Shown: positions 1-11,051 of the stretch, one piece after another
Layout of the letters: the number at the start of each line of letters is the position of its first letter
Numbering within the stretch: position 1 is the first letter of the stretch
Origin: Anticarsia gemmatalis
Taxonomy: Eukaryota; Arthropoda; Insecta; Lepidoptera; Erebidae
Reading direction: 5' to 3'
Assembly: GCF_050436995.1 (NCBI RefSeq)
Contig: NC_134776.1
Span: 16,719,001-16,783,000, forward strand
DNA length: 64,000 bases
Position numbers and translations under genes: made by a program
Notes under the pieces: model-generated
What the model was told of the DNA's origin: nothing
Database searches by the model: none
Seen by the model: the letters and a program-made list of their open reading frames with translations, nothing else

Positions 1-997
1 ATATTAAACATGTCAGTGTCAACACGCGAGAGTTTCAAAGTTATGATCTCAATAGTATGTTTCTATAGTTTCACAAAAATCAAACAACAAAATAGCAATG
101 TCCGCTTAAAGAAACATTAAAACAATATAAGTGTCAGATATATGCAGCTGTTTACTTACACGCTTACAAACTTAATCGATAAATCGTCGTTTCGTTTATT
201 ATTCACGAGTAACTGACCTAAACAACCTACCGTACCTATATTTCTAAACATTCGCGCAAAACATTAACTTTCAAGTGCCTGGAGCGATAAACGCGTTAAC
301 CGCGGACACCTCTCTCAGCCATCATGATGAGCCTGAGATTGAGATGACTTTAGCGGGAATGTGTTGTGGTTGAATCAAATTAGAACAAGAAGTTAAAGAT
401 TTGAACGAAAGAATGATGTTTGTAAAGTTATAATAAAGTGCATCACTGAGCCAATGAATATACCTACTGCTTTAACAGTTTTTGAAATATATAGAGTCTT
501 GATATATTTTAGAACAGTCCTAAGTCAGTTACAGCCGATTAAACAACGTACGTTATCAATCAGTTTAAGACCATGTCTCAATACTTAATTGATAATGCTT
601 CATCAGATCTTTGCATATATTCAAAAGCTTCAAATACCAAACACAAACGTCGCTAAACAATGGATACAATACAATGATTTACATAACTTTACGTGCTTTC
701 GGTTCTTAGAAAATGACATGTTAACTCGTCAAAATTAATTATTATCAGTTTTATTATTAGTAATTATTTTCGTAATGTTATCTATGAATGAATGTATGAA
801 TGTATTGTAATTTATTATATTGTAACTCATGGGATTTTGTAATATGGGTTTGTGCCTGAAATAAATCAATTTTATTTTATTTATTTAAAATGAGGATGCT
901 TAGCAAAAATAAACAGAGTTATTAAGTTTGTAAGAATTATATTCGTGGGAATCTATTTTACGTACCTACCTATATTAGTTTACATTTTATTAGTCAT
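1..997. other. AT-rich intergenic DNA with a LINE-like 3' tail
   Basis: I see no coding region here. Around 700-890 there is a stretch with short TGAATGAATGTATGAATG-like repeats followed by a TGCCTGAAATAAAT block and a T/A-rich tail. This resembles the 3' end of a Lepidoptera non-LTR retroelement. A TTTATT on the + strand at 986-991 reads AATAAA on the minus strand, a few bases after the stop codon of the minus-strand gene that ends at 998, and may be its poly(A) signal. Confidence 0.35.
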
Positions 998-1246
998 TTA
1001 ATGAACACAAACAAAACAAGTGGTAATCTTGCATTCCGAGAGATACCTATAAACTTGTTCTTTATCCCCTTTTAGTTGCCTTCCCGACAAAAAGAGTTTT
1101 GAATGACGGGTTCTGTTTTTTCCTAATAAGTAATCAATAAAGTCCTCCTGGCCGATATACAGGGGTTGGTTTATTCTGTCCAAGTGTGTGCCTAACTCAC
1201 AGGTACACTCTCTATATTTCCGTTCTCTCATATGCCAGTGGGACGG
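998..1246 (-). CDS. terminal exon B of the unrecognised minus-strand gene
   Basis: The exon carries 82 codons plus a TAA stop. It begins directly after a TTTAG acceptor in the same phase as the upstream donor. The sequence includes the motif LYIGQEDFIDYLLG and several cysteines, and I cannot match it to a known domain. Its composition is more AT-rich than exon A, so it is the less certain half of the model. If it were wrong, the GTGAGT donor of exon A would splice to something left of this window. Confidence 0.42.
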   Translation of the reverse strand, partial: PSHWHMRERKYRECTCELGTHLDRINQPLYIGQEDFIDYLLGKNRTRHSKLFLSGRQLKGDKEQVYRYLSECKITTCFVCVH

Positions 1247-2265
1247 CTAAACGGACACATATATTCATCAGACATCATATATTTATTGATTTTATGGCTG
1301 TCAAATGTTTTTTTTTGTATTTTTAATGAATTTCTGCAGAAGTTTCTATGATGCTACTGATGATCTTAACCTTTTGTTTGGCGTGCTCATGACTCCACTT
1401 CTTCAACGTCTTTACTATTTCTATTGACTAATAATATAATTCACACTGTATGATACCATCAGGGAACTTCGTAGTTTAAATTATATTGTATTAAAATAAA
1501 ACTAAACATAAACATGATGTACTTTTTGTTATAGAAGAAACGTGAAAGTCTTAATATTATACTACGTGAATGAAGACGTAGGCTGTCTCAAACATCATAA
1601 CCTCTATATTTCGTTTAATTAAAGAATTATATATTTGTTTAAATAAAAAAAAAGAAAACCGACCATATAATTAAAAATAAAATGTATTCAATTTTGATAT
1701 TATGGGTATTTATAAAGTACACACTCACCCCATATACATGACCGCGGCTTGCGGCTTCTTGACGGCCCCGAAAAATATCGAGACGTTCTGTGAAGGTGGG
1801 CTCTCGTACCACTAGACATCCTTCGCTGTCCTGCATCACCACAGGCCACTGGATAGCTCCTTCTATAACTAATGAACGCAGCTTGTTTTCCAATATGTCT
1901 ATTAGCCAATCAATCTGCGGACCTCCTACAATTCTAGATGTTTCTTCAGTAGAGGGCGCTGCTACGAACGGCCAGAAAGCCACTTGTTGTTGTTCTAAAG
2001 CTTGGCACTTAGCTGGTTGCCTTACAACCATCGCAAATGTACGCGGAGGTTCCGGCACTAGCCCCCGAACTGCAATAGGCCACGGCCGCGATGGCTGATG
2101 CGGTACCACAGCCCGCGCCCCTGGCGGCTCTGGCACCCACCGTTCAACCACTATCCACTCCAGCCGAGGTTCTTGATCCATTGCTAGTGGCTGACGTGGT
2201 GGCGTCCACTCGTTAGAGTCTTTTGATTTTAACACTCTTATTTTCTTTTGATTTGTCGTAGTTTG
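998..2265 (-). CDS. 3' part of an unrecognised gene, two spliced exons
   Basis: I do not recognise the product. Two minus-strand open stretches join by splicing. Exon A is 2265 down to 1729 (537 nt, 179 codons): it follows a ...ATATCACAG acceptor and ends at a GGG|GTGAGT donor. Exon B is 1246 down to 998: it follows a CCGTTTAG acceptor and ends in TAA. Both sides of the 482-bp intron are phase 0 and the joined frame is open, giving 261 residues without the N-terminus. The reading frame is open right up to the exon A acceptor, so more exons should lie at higher coordinates; I did not find them. The protein is rich in proline, tryptophan and arginine, with a loosely repeated VPEPP segment. Its C-terminal part has several cysteines (ECTCEL, SECKITTC). 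Exon A is clearly richer in G+C than its flanks. There is no signal peptide or transmembrane segment in the visible part. Confidence 0.55.
1729..2265 (-). CDS. exon A of the unrecognised minus-strand gene
   Basis: This internal exon has exactly 179 codons with an acceptor at 2266-2267 and a GTGAGT donor starting at 1728, both phase 0. A large open frame in GC-rich sequence inside AT-rich flanks is the main evidence for coding. The repeated VPEPP motif near residues 45 and 75 may be a degenerate internal repeat. Confidence 0.55.
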
Positions 2266-5200
2266 CTGTGATATTAAACAAGAAAGTATAAACTTATTAG
2301 AATAAACTTATATTGGTATAACTAATAAGAAAATTGTATTGGTACATGTGACTTACAATCGAGCTAGGCTTTCGGGTAATCTTAATATACAAATTAGCGT
2401 TTAATTGAACGAGCAATTAAAGTAGAACCGATTGGAACTTCATGTACCTAATTTGGCATTTGTTAGGGGACCTTCTCAATCTATTACCGTTTAGATCCCC
2501 GTATATTATGTTTTTTATTTATTTATTTTTTAAATACAAAACAGTTTATTTTCTAATTAAATAAATTAGTAAAATGTTCCAAAAATGCTAATAATGCCAA
2601 CAAAAGAGATTCTGGTATGATAATAATAAGGTTATTCTGTTAAGAATCAGATCTTCAATTAATGCCTTCAACATATATTATATTATGGTGAGCAATTATA
2701 CGGTGGTACTTACCGTTAGCCTATATATTATCTTCCTTCGTGGTCTGTCTGAAAGATAAAATAAAATAGCTGATTATTTATGCAGATGCTGCATTTCGTA
2801 TTATGTTATAAAATGTATCAGGTAAGTGAGTGTAATTTGGGTTCACTAGTCTGAGGTACATTTAACGGTAGTTTATCTATTCGGGCGCCAGCAGTAGCGC
2901 GTGAAAAGAAGTAAGCACGAATGAAGATAAGGCAAGTTCACGAACAAAAAGTAGTGAGCGTATTTGTATGTACGTAGGCATATTATTTTGAGAGTATCTA
3001 GCTGTTAGTGTGCTGCAACGAATGCAACAGGACGACATTCACGCGAGCGTAGCCATACGAGTCAGCTAGTAAACAATAAAGTGATGCTGGTAATGGAGCG
3101 CAGTACCGTAGGATTATATTATGTATTGTAACAAAATTCCCATATTTCTCCTGGTTCTCCATAGCCTATCGTCCTACAGATCATAAGGGTACGGTTTTTG
3201 TAATTAAACTGGGACACCTAATTATTGGAGTTACGATATCAATGCCAATATCTACAATTCTACACTGTTTAACTAACTTGCACAAAATATTATAAGTCCA
3301 TTATGTAAGTAACATCTTCGCGTTCTTTCAATGTACTTTCAGAAGGTGAAACATGTTTCCTAACATGTGCATAGGTTTTAGAGATTTCCTCCTACATAAT
3401 ACAAACATTGCTGAAATTCTCACTATCTTTTTTATAGAAGTTTATTTAGTTAACTACTTTAGATACTCGAACACACTGTAGGTTCAGGTATTTTAATCTT
3501 TTGACTTTGAACACACTTGAGCCTCATCATGTGAGGGTGTTAATCTGCTACCTAAAAATGAACACTAAACGATATACAAACTAAATTGAATCCGAATTGG
3601 TGACAACCCTATTTTTTAGTAGACTTGCTTTTTATGTTACTCGGTATCATCATCAATATAGGTATCAAACTGAGTTATCTCTACTCTGAGTATAAAACTG
3701 ACTCATGGACAACGCACAGCCGAAAGAGTAAGTTGAAATTTGGTATGAAGATTCCTTAGGAAGTGTTAAGGAGCACTAAGCGATTTTTAGAAATTCCCCC
3801 TTGAAGGGGTGAGTTTTACGCGGGAAAAGCTGCGGGCGGAAAGCTATTCATCAGAAATATAACTAATCAAAATCAAATCCGGTAAAAAAGAACCAAAAAA
3901 TACCAGTCATTTCCAAAAGTTTACAATTTTCAATTAATTTTCTTAGATAAATTAAGATTGGTTGATATTATTACTTACATTAAATCTGATCAAAATTAAT
4001 GTGGGGAAAGGCTCTCTACAGAATAAAGTTAAAACATGATTAAGTATAAGCAATAATACATACGCTTCATGGGTCTTTTCATAATTTGATCACTCACAGA
4101 TTCACGTTAACTGCGAAAGCACCAGGAACTTTGCGGCTCCAGCAGCGGAACCGGCACCGGTGACGACGGTATAGGTACAGGGTCGCTAGCTTTCTGGTAA
4201 AAGCTTGCTACTGGATGAGAAGCTCACGCATGCGCACCATGGACGGGGGCGTGTAACTCAACCCCCTGCTGCTTTGTGTGCGTATTCAACCTCACCCGCA
4301 CACGTAATAATTAATATGAATTATTGTGAGAATGGATATGTGAATGCGAAATCTCATTGGTGAAAGGAAAATTCGGGGAGTGCGGAGTGCGTGCAATCGC
4401 AAGCTTAGTCAACCAAAGATCAGGTCCATACGTTTATACGTTTAATTTTAATATTACTAACTAATTTGACGACTAATTTCTTTCCAGGCTTACAAAAATA
4501 GTATGCTAAATGCCATATATTTTATATAAAATTAGAAAGTAGTAGGTATCAGGTAGAGATACAGATACATATATTATAGCAGAAGTACGTTTTATGCATT
4601 TTAAAATTCAACATACCGCTTAAATGGCCGTCCTACCACTGAATAACTAAGAAAAGCAGCTTAAACGATGACATTTATGGCATTTTTTTGAACAAGAGTT
4701 TTCCACGAAAAATAAGTTTATTAATAAACGTTACATAAAGAGTCGTAACACAGTTGTAAACTTGGCCCTGTATCTATGGTTTCTTTCCAACTGTTTCAAT
4801 TACATTACGCAAATAAATTATGCGTTGGATGTCGCTATTTTTTCATGGGTCACGATTTATTACGATAAATGTCAGAGTTTATAAATAAAATGGGGGTGTC
4901 CACACTTTTTGTATATCAAATGGAATATTTCCTTAACAACACCTACTTTTACGTAGCTAAGTAACTAATATCCAAATACTTGTATCAAACTTGCATCTCA
5001 GGTAGTGGCAAATAGAGTACCGGGCAAACCATCGTTGAATCCAAACAAAGCTATAATTTAACCTCAATTGAAATCTTGGTGATGAAATTAATTATATTAT
5101 TGTTACCAACTACGTACTCAGTTTTCACAAAACAAGCTAGCCAGAATTCAAGCGAATGGCTGCAGAGCGAGCGAAATTATTAAAAATAGTATGAAATATA

Positions 5201-6626
5201 TTTGGAAAATTGTTCTTAAAACTAGAATAATGGGCAGCTTTTTATTTTGAAATATCTATGTAGAGATACCAGGAAAACGTTTACTATAAAATTTATTTTC
5301 ATTTTTCAACGAACTTATTTGTAAAAAAGCGATTCAAGTGAACCATTGTTTGTGACTGCTTTCAGGTATTTATCAGAAACGGATTCAGAAATATTAACAA
5401 ATAATTATAATAAATACAAAAAAATCATGGTCATATCTAAAAACTAGACACTTGGAGCTACAATTTGCTTTTTTTATTTTTTCTGTACGACCATTTTCCT
5501 CGGAGTTACAGCTTGTTGAAAATCACCCAAAAATTTGGATTTTTTTTATATTCCTTAATTTTTGTGACTTGTTTATTATGTGTTATATATATTTTATTCA
5601 TATATCTAATTTGTACTTGTTGAGTGAAATTATACTTTTTCTAGATATTATTGGAGATGAACAAGACTAAGTTTCTTCAAGATCATATCTACTAAAATTT
5701 TAAAAACGTTAAAACCAAAGTTTACTTAACGGAAATAAACTTATGAAACCCCAAAAAAAGCATACCACTGACTGACCTAACATTTTAAAATACCACTGAC
5801 CTAACACTCCATCAAAAAGTATCAATCGTATATAAGGGATATGGGAAGAAATAAAAAAAAATGCTTTTTATTAATATAAGGAAAGAGTGTATTGCCAAAC
5901 GCCAAATTGCGTTGCCTTAGTAAAATGACAAGTTTTAATTTTAGTGTTCCGATTCCCCTTGCTTAACTTATGAAGAAAAAGGGAAGGAAATAGAGTGTAC
6001 CTACAGCTAGTCAGATTTCGTGAGTGGCAAAAAATATCATTTCTAATGTTAAATCACTTGTTACTTACGAGTTACTATTATTGCTATCTTAAGACTCTTC
6101 TTAGAAATAACTTTTTATTGTAACAAAATCTCTATCTGTATCGTTCGGTAGCAGCCAATATCTCTTTTAACATATACACCTAGCTACAAACAGCGCGAAT
6201 TTATAAACACCCCTCGTTTTTATGCGGAGATGCGAGAAGGGGTTTAAAAACGATAGCGTTCAATTTGCAAACATAAGTTATCGGAGTGGACAGGATTGAG
6301 TCGCTTTAGTCATTATGATCAAGTCAAGTAGAGTGTACCAAACGAGTACATTTTTTAACGAGCCATTTAATTGCTTCTCTTTTTATTGTTTTATTTTGGG
6401 TTGCTTTCAAGCTGAGATGAAGCTTTTCACAGAGCACGATTGATACACCAATTGTAGATACTTAAAGTCACTTCGCCGCAATAATCCTGTAGCTATTTTT
6501 AATGAAAATAATAAGTATTGATTACATTATTAGAAAATAACTTATTTTTAAGGTTGCATATTACAATTTTGCATCGAATTTTCTTCCAGATGATTTCATT
6601 ATCATTTCTTCGTCTGCTTACCATAG
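2266..6626. other. non-coding DNA with degraded repeats
   Basis: I find no convincing exon in this 4.4-kb stretch. At about 3690-3850 there is a decayed Lepidoptera-type repeat: a 'hit-the-deck' style segment with CAACGCACAGCC, then a CCCCCTTGAAGGGG hairpin, then GCGGGCGGAAAGCTA, which is the usual end of that repeat. A GC-richer patch at about 4120-4270, followed on the minus strand by a GTGAGT donor-like site near 4093, could be a 5' untranslated exon or promoter of the minus-strand gene. It has stops in all frames, so it is not coding. Confidence 0.35.
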
Positions 6627-6907
6627 ATGTCAACATTGACATGGAGCGCGACTTTTGCGAAGGGAGCGAACCGGAAAAGGAAGAAGACCCTGACATTTTC
6701 ACTCTGCGCAATGATTACGAGTTTGATGACAATTTTCTTCCCCCACCGCTAGCTGAGGCGTTAAGCAGCATTGACGCCGAAGCTGTTTTCGTCCTTCGAC
6801 AAGCCGTACCCGAACAAGACTTACTTACTAACTTTTGGAGAATTTTGAGAGAGGCAGAGAAGATTTTACCGTTCCGTGTACTTAAAAAAAAAAATTTGGG
6901 ACGTTGA
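6627..6907 (+). CDS. coding-like acidic segment, unrecognised
   Basis: An open + strand frame follows an acceptor-like CTTACCATAG at 6617-6626. Translated from the ATG at 6641 it begins MERDFCEGSEPEKEEDPDIF and continues with an acidic then mixed helical segment (EFDDNFLPPPLAEAL, LLTNFWRILREAEKILPFR), in sequence richer in G+C than its flanks. It ends in a run of eleven A residues and a TGA at 6905-6907. I see no good donor before that stop and no partner exon. It could be a terminal exon, a decayed retrocopy or part of an unknown transposon. I do not recognise the protein. Confidence 0.25.
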
Positions 6908-7320
6908 TATTGTCGCCCATATTGTACGTGAGACCAATCGGTACGGAAATCAGTTACTGGCCCGTGCTCAGAGCGTCAGTTACCTGGGCTATAACACGAT
7001 ACCCATCGGTAACACTGATTGTCAGACTTTCAAACTCCTCACTACTGGTAACGAATGTAAACGATCTTCGAAAATGACAGTCAGGGCCCACAATTTAACG
7101 TGCCTTCCGAAACACGGTGGGACTCGATTTGTATAAAATGCTCACCCATCCACAGCACAACTCCGGGAAGCATAGCTTGGAATCCGAGATCGATCACTGC
7201 TTGGCAAGGGTCTCCTATGGTACTGACGGAGATATTAGGCCTTGAGTTTACCACACAAGTGTCCACCAAGTACGGGTTGGGGTCTTTGCATACCTCCAAG
7301 AACTGTGTTAAAGAGTTCTA
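6908..7320 (-). repeat. Lepidoptera-wide retroelement fragment, copy 1
   Basis: Read on the minus strand, this stretch contains GTTTCGGAAGGCACGTTAAA, CAGTCTGAC-type and TCGTGTTATAGCCCAGGT blocks in the order known from a very abundant Lepidoptera interspersed repeat. A second copy lies on the + strand at 34850-35255. Short open frames across it on both strands are by-products of the repeat. The class (non-LTR remnant or SINE) cannot be settled by eye. Confidence 0.6.
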
Positions 7321-7465
7321 AGACATTATGTTTTTCTTCACCATTGGAACAAGAGATAATTAATCAATACACACATAACTCATTGGTGTGTTGAAACGAA
7401 CCATCGACCACTTGCGTGGAAAGTGCATTACTATACCACTCGGCTATCCATTATGACCCATTATG

Positions 7466-7531
7466 AAATGTGATAAATAAGTTCTGGGCATAGGTATAGA
7501 CACCTATGCCCAGAACTTATTTATCACATTT
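7466..7531. repeat. perfect 30-bp palindrome with a 6-bp loop
   Basis: Bases 7466-7495 and 7502-7531 are exact reverse complements, separated by ATAGAC. The arms are ordinary AT-rich sequence around GTTCTGGGCATAGGT. I see no terminal motif or target duplication, so this does not look like a standard MITE. A transcript would form a perfect 30-bp hairpin. Confidence 0.9.
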
Positions 7532-7654
7532 TTTTATAATTTCTACAGGTATAAACTGCTTTATTTTTTACATATAAATGACTGCATACTTTAGGCTGTT
7601 ATCGACCCAATGGGCAGATAATGTTACTACTTGCATATAGTCGGCATTTTAGAG

Positions 7655-7760
7655 CTCCGTCGTACCCAAAGGATACAATGAGATCCTATTACAGGCAGTT
7701 CCTCATGAACCATAAAAGTTAGATAGTTAATCTGTTGCCGCTATAATAACCAAAAATTAG
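7655..7760 (+). repeat. decayed 'GGTTCCGTACC' Lepidoptera repeat, copy 1
   Basis: The run CCGTCGTACCCAAAGG, then GATCCTATTAC, CTCATGAACC and TGTTGCCGCTATAATAAC keeps the order of a repeat common in Lepidoptera. A better preserved copy is at 62705-62870. Both share TTGCCGCTATAA followed by an A-rich tract. Confidence 0.55.
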
Positions 7761-8799
7761 TAAAAATATTCTTTTTGCTGTTTTAAAGATGGCCGGGTTA
7801 TTCAAAAAGTGTACCGTTTAGTTTATTACTATTGTGAGTTACGTATAGCTAATGTATCACAATAATTAGGTATAACATTGTTTATTAAAAATCTGTTGTT
7901 TGGATTAGTACGAAGGAAGGCATACAATGTAACGAATAAAGAGATTATAATTGTTATAAAACTACTTTTATTCGAAGATCATCTCAATACTGATATCCGA
8001 CTTTGATTCGAGCGTAAAGTGCTTCATCTCTAATACAAGCACTAAGCAGCACCTTAATTATAAACTGAGCAGGTTAATATTAGGTAGGTATTTAGGCGTT
8101 TTTTACTAGTTAGTAATTATATATATCTACTAAAAGAATTAGCCCATATAATGGTGGTGGTCAGGGTAATAACACTCATGTCCTAAAAAAGCGACGTTTT
8201 ATCAAGAAGCTTCGAAGAAGGCCGTCAGATTTTTAGTCGGTATGCCCAAATTTAAAAGCCGGAACGCCAAGCAGTAATGCATTTTACTGAGGAAAAAATA
8301 TGTGGTACTCAAATAAAATAGCTAAAAACATTATAATATGCACTAATATCAGAGTTGAAAAAATTTTGGGCCATAGAGCGAAACTACTTTTATCATTGAG
8401 TGTCAATGACTGAAGATACATAGTTAAATTCGCTGATATGTGAAGCAAATCTACATTCTTTCATTTTTCTGTAGTGCCTGAGTGCTCAAGGAGAGGTCAT
8501 CTTTCCTCATCTTTGGCTTGCCACAATTGGGTGGATGTAGAATGTCGTGTTGACAAAAATATAGTAAAAATAAAATGTAAAATAAACCTAAAATGTTTAC
8601 ACCAAAATTCTAAAGTTGATTGAAATAATTCATGCTTGGCGTGGTAGATTTAATAATAGTTTTTGATAAAACTTTCCTTAAATAAGTACAAAAAATCGTT
8701 ACTTAGCGATCACAAATTTATGTGTGCGGTTGATTTTTCAACCGTCACGCATATATATTTGTATACTTACTTATGTCGATACAAACATACAAACAACCA
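7761..8799. other. intergenic DNA, nothing recognised
   Basis: The stretch is AT-rich and has no plausible exon, RNA gene or clear repeat structure that I could recognise. Confidence 0.4.
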
Positions 8800-8880
8800 G
8801 ATCCGTAATTGCCCCATGTGGGAATCGAACTCACGGCCTCCCGACGTAACGGTAGTGGCGATGGCGTAGCGATCACTTTA
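8800..8880 (-). mobile_element. tRNA-derived SINE fragment
   Basis: On the minus strand, GAGTTCGATTCCCACATGGG carries a B-box-like GTTCGATTCC. It is preceded by CGCTACGCCATCGCC and CGTCGGGAGGCCGTG, the usual head of a tRNA-related SINE in Lepidoptera. It does not fold as a complete tRNA and has no recognisable anticodon arm, so I call it SINE-derived. Confidence 0.55.
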
Positions 8881-9169
8881 ACCTTGTTTATTTTATAATT
8901 TTTAAATAATATTCGGCCTAAGGGTGGCAATTTAAGATGTAATCTAGGTTATATGGCTACTTTGACTTATAGCTCCATTAATGACAATCCACATAGCTTT
9001 TGCCCAAAAATTGGACAGTGCAGGTTAACAAAAAAAAATTTAAACCGTTATTAAATTTTTATTTTGTATCTAATATCTATATGTTGACTTTACTTGATGT
9101 TAACCATGTAAATATTTCAAATTGTTTGATGTTTAATAATTAATTAATAATTTTGGTCTGGCAACACAA

Positions 9170-9215
9170 TGTTAGTTCTCAGTCAGTCAGCCGCTAACAA
9201 TACGGTCCGAGTCAT
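9170..9215 (+). promoter_or_regulatory. possible core promoter of the ARAP-type gene
   Basis: TCAGTCAGTC at 9179-9188 contains two overlapping arthropod initiator (TCAGT) matches about 300 bp before the start codon. A GGTCC DPE-like element follows at 9204-9208, but it is a few bases closer to the first initiator than the usual +28 to +32 spacing. There is no TATA box at the right distance. The spacing makes this a guess. Confidence 0.25.
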
Positions 9216-9314
9216 TTTATAAACAAAATAACTTTATTCTTCAATCTAGATAATCTTTATTCAAGTGTCGATAAAAGTAAAGTGTAGTGTTTTTGAGTAA
9301 TTAAAAATAAAATT

Positions 9315-9446
9315 ATGCAAGCAGTGACAACCTAATTAGAAATCGGGTCAAAGTGATGTGTATTATTCCTTTCTCAGTGAGTCATTCTGGTTTTTGTTTG
9401 TGTTAAGTGTATAACTTTAACAATGTTATCTGTCACTTCTAAATAG
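9315..9446 (+). promoter_or_regulatory. three short upstream ORFs in the leader
   Basis: If the leader is contiguous with exon 1, it holds three complete upstream ORFs: ATG at 9315 with stop at 9333-9335 (6 codons), ATG at 9356 with stop at 9404-9406 (16 codons), and ATG at 9423 with stop at 9444-9446 (7 codons). None overlaps the main ATG at 9484. They could lower translation of the main frame. An alternative is that an ACAG acceptor at 9480-9481 makes 9482 the start of the exon, which would remove them. Confidence 0.4.
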
Positions 9447-9483
9447 TTATAAAGTGATAGTGGCCTTGTGTAACAATACAGGG

Positions 9484-11051
9484 ATGGATTCGCCGCCGGT
9501 ACCTAAGCCGAGGAGCGCGTTTTTGCCGACAAACGAACCTCAACCTCGACCTGTACCTCTTCCACGCACCAAACTGCCGTCTACTAGTGAGAGGGTCACA
9601 GCTTCAGACATATTAAAGTCAATCAGTAATGTATCCAAGCAGATATCAGAGGATGTGGCACAAAAAGTAAGTAATTCTGCCAAAAATGCAAATGAAAAAC
9701 TTGAGAGATCACTCCAGGATGGTTCTCGGTTTGCTAAAGATACTTTAGAAAAAACTCTGACTACCTCACGTGCTGTGCGTCAAACTGTCACTAAGTCTGT
9801 TATAGAAGGGACAAGAACTGCTGGTCTCAAGCTGCGTAGGTCCAAGAAGCCAGACAGCTGTGATGATATTGATAACCAAAGATGTGTTTCTATGCCTGCA
9901 GTTGATGTGAGCCTGTTTGATAATATCCAATTTAACTCACCACTGTTAGAACAAAAAAGGTTTCATAAAGAAACTGAAAATGTCCTAAAATCTCCAGAAC
10001 ATCCAAATTTACAGCTGAACACCACTAACTTTGATGATCTATCCTTATTTTCAAGCAATTCTGATAACACAGATTCTATCAGTAGTTTCTCCTGTGATAT
10101 GAGCCGTGAGTTAGAACAAAATGTGTCAAGCTTAAATTTAGAGGGTGAACAGCAGTTGACATATGATATACCAAAGCAATCCCGAACTAACAGTATAGTA
10201 AGCTCAGTCAGTACTGCATCGGGAGGTTCATGTCCTGATATACCAGAGCGAAGAAAGAAAAGAGATAGTGCTTTTGATGTTATGAAGCAAAATTCAATGT
10301 ATGAAAACTGGACACTACCTTTCCAAAGTCCTGCAGATCAGACAAGGTCTAGCACTAAGAATGATAACACTGGTACAACTTTGGAAGATCCACCAAGAGC
10401 CAGCAAGAGTACTATATATGAATTTGATCCTTTACAATCTAGTACATCTACTCAAAAGTATGATGGAGTTAGTAATGAGTTACTATTGCTAGAGTCTTTT
10501 CTGATTGGTGACACTTATGGTACAATAGTAGCTTCAGAGGCTACTGATAATACTGACGATAGCTTTGAGTTTGATGAGAGTGATTATTTTAACCCTCCAA
10601 CACCCCCAGAGAGAACAGACAGCTTATTTACTGAAGAAAAACCTAACATTGTTGACAAGGACAGAAACTCTAACTGGTTTGTCGCAAGTGATGGTGATAC
10701 TAAATCAGTGGTTGAAGATGAAATCAAGTCAACAAATAAGGTTATGCAAAGGTTCTCACACATGCTAAAGTTTGACAAATTAAATAAAACACCTAAACCA
10801 GTTCCAGTTAAGGTCGAAGTGGTTGAGAGACCTCCGGTAAATTCTTTGCCAGTACCATACTTCAGTGGCACGTTAACAAAGATTGTCTCTGGTGTTGTAG
10901 AGGACTTATTTAAAAACTCACAAACCCGGTACTGTGTGCTCTCTGATCAAAAGTTGATGTGCTATACAGACCCCACCAATGCCATCCTAAAGGAAGCTTA
11001 TACATTGGATAACATATATTCTATACAGATTGTTCTGCCATTATCATCAAG
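9484..11051 (+). CDS. RhoGAP15B: RhoGAP15B-like exon 1: N-terminal region and start of PH1
   Basis: The exon encodes residues 1-522 plus two bases of codon 523 (phase 2, donor AAG|GTAAGA). It holds the two proline-arginine motifs, the K/S/T-rich helical stretch, a linker rich in Ser, Thr, Asp and Asn with little predicted order, and the first strands of PH1 (PYFSGTLTKI ... TRYCVLSDQKLMCY). An in-frame GTG-led extension back to 9454 exists, but the ATG at 9484 is the natural start. Confidence 0.88.

Noticed and set aside
1790..2098. 102-codon + strand frame
   Set aside because: It is the antisense shadow of exon A of the minus-strand gene.
8800..8880. A tRNA gene on the minus strand
   Set aside because: There is a good B-box, but no acceptor stem pairing or anticodon loop; the flanks fit a SINE.
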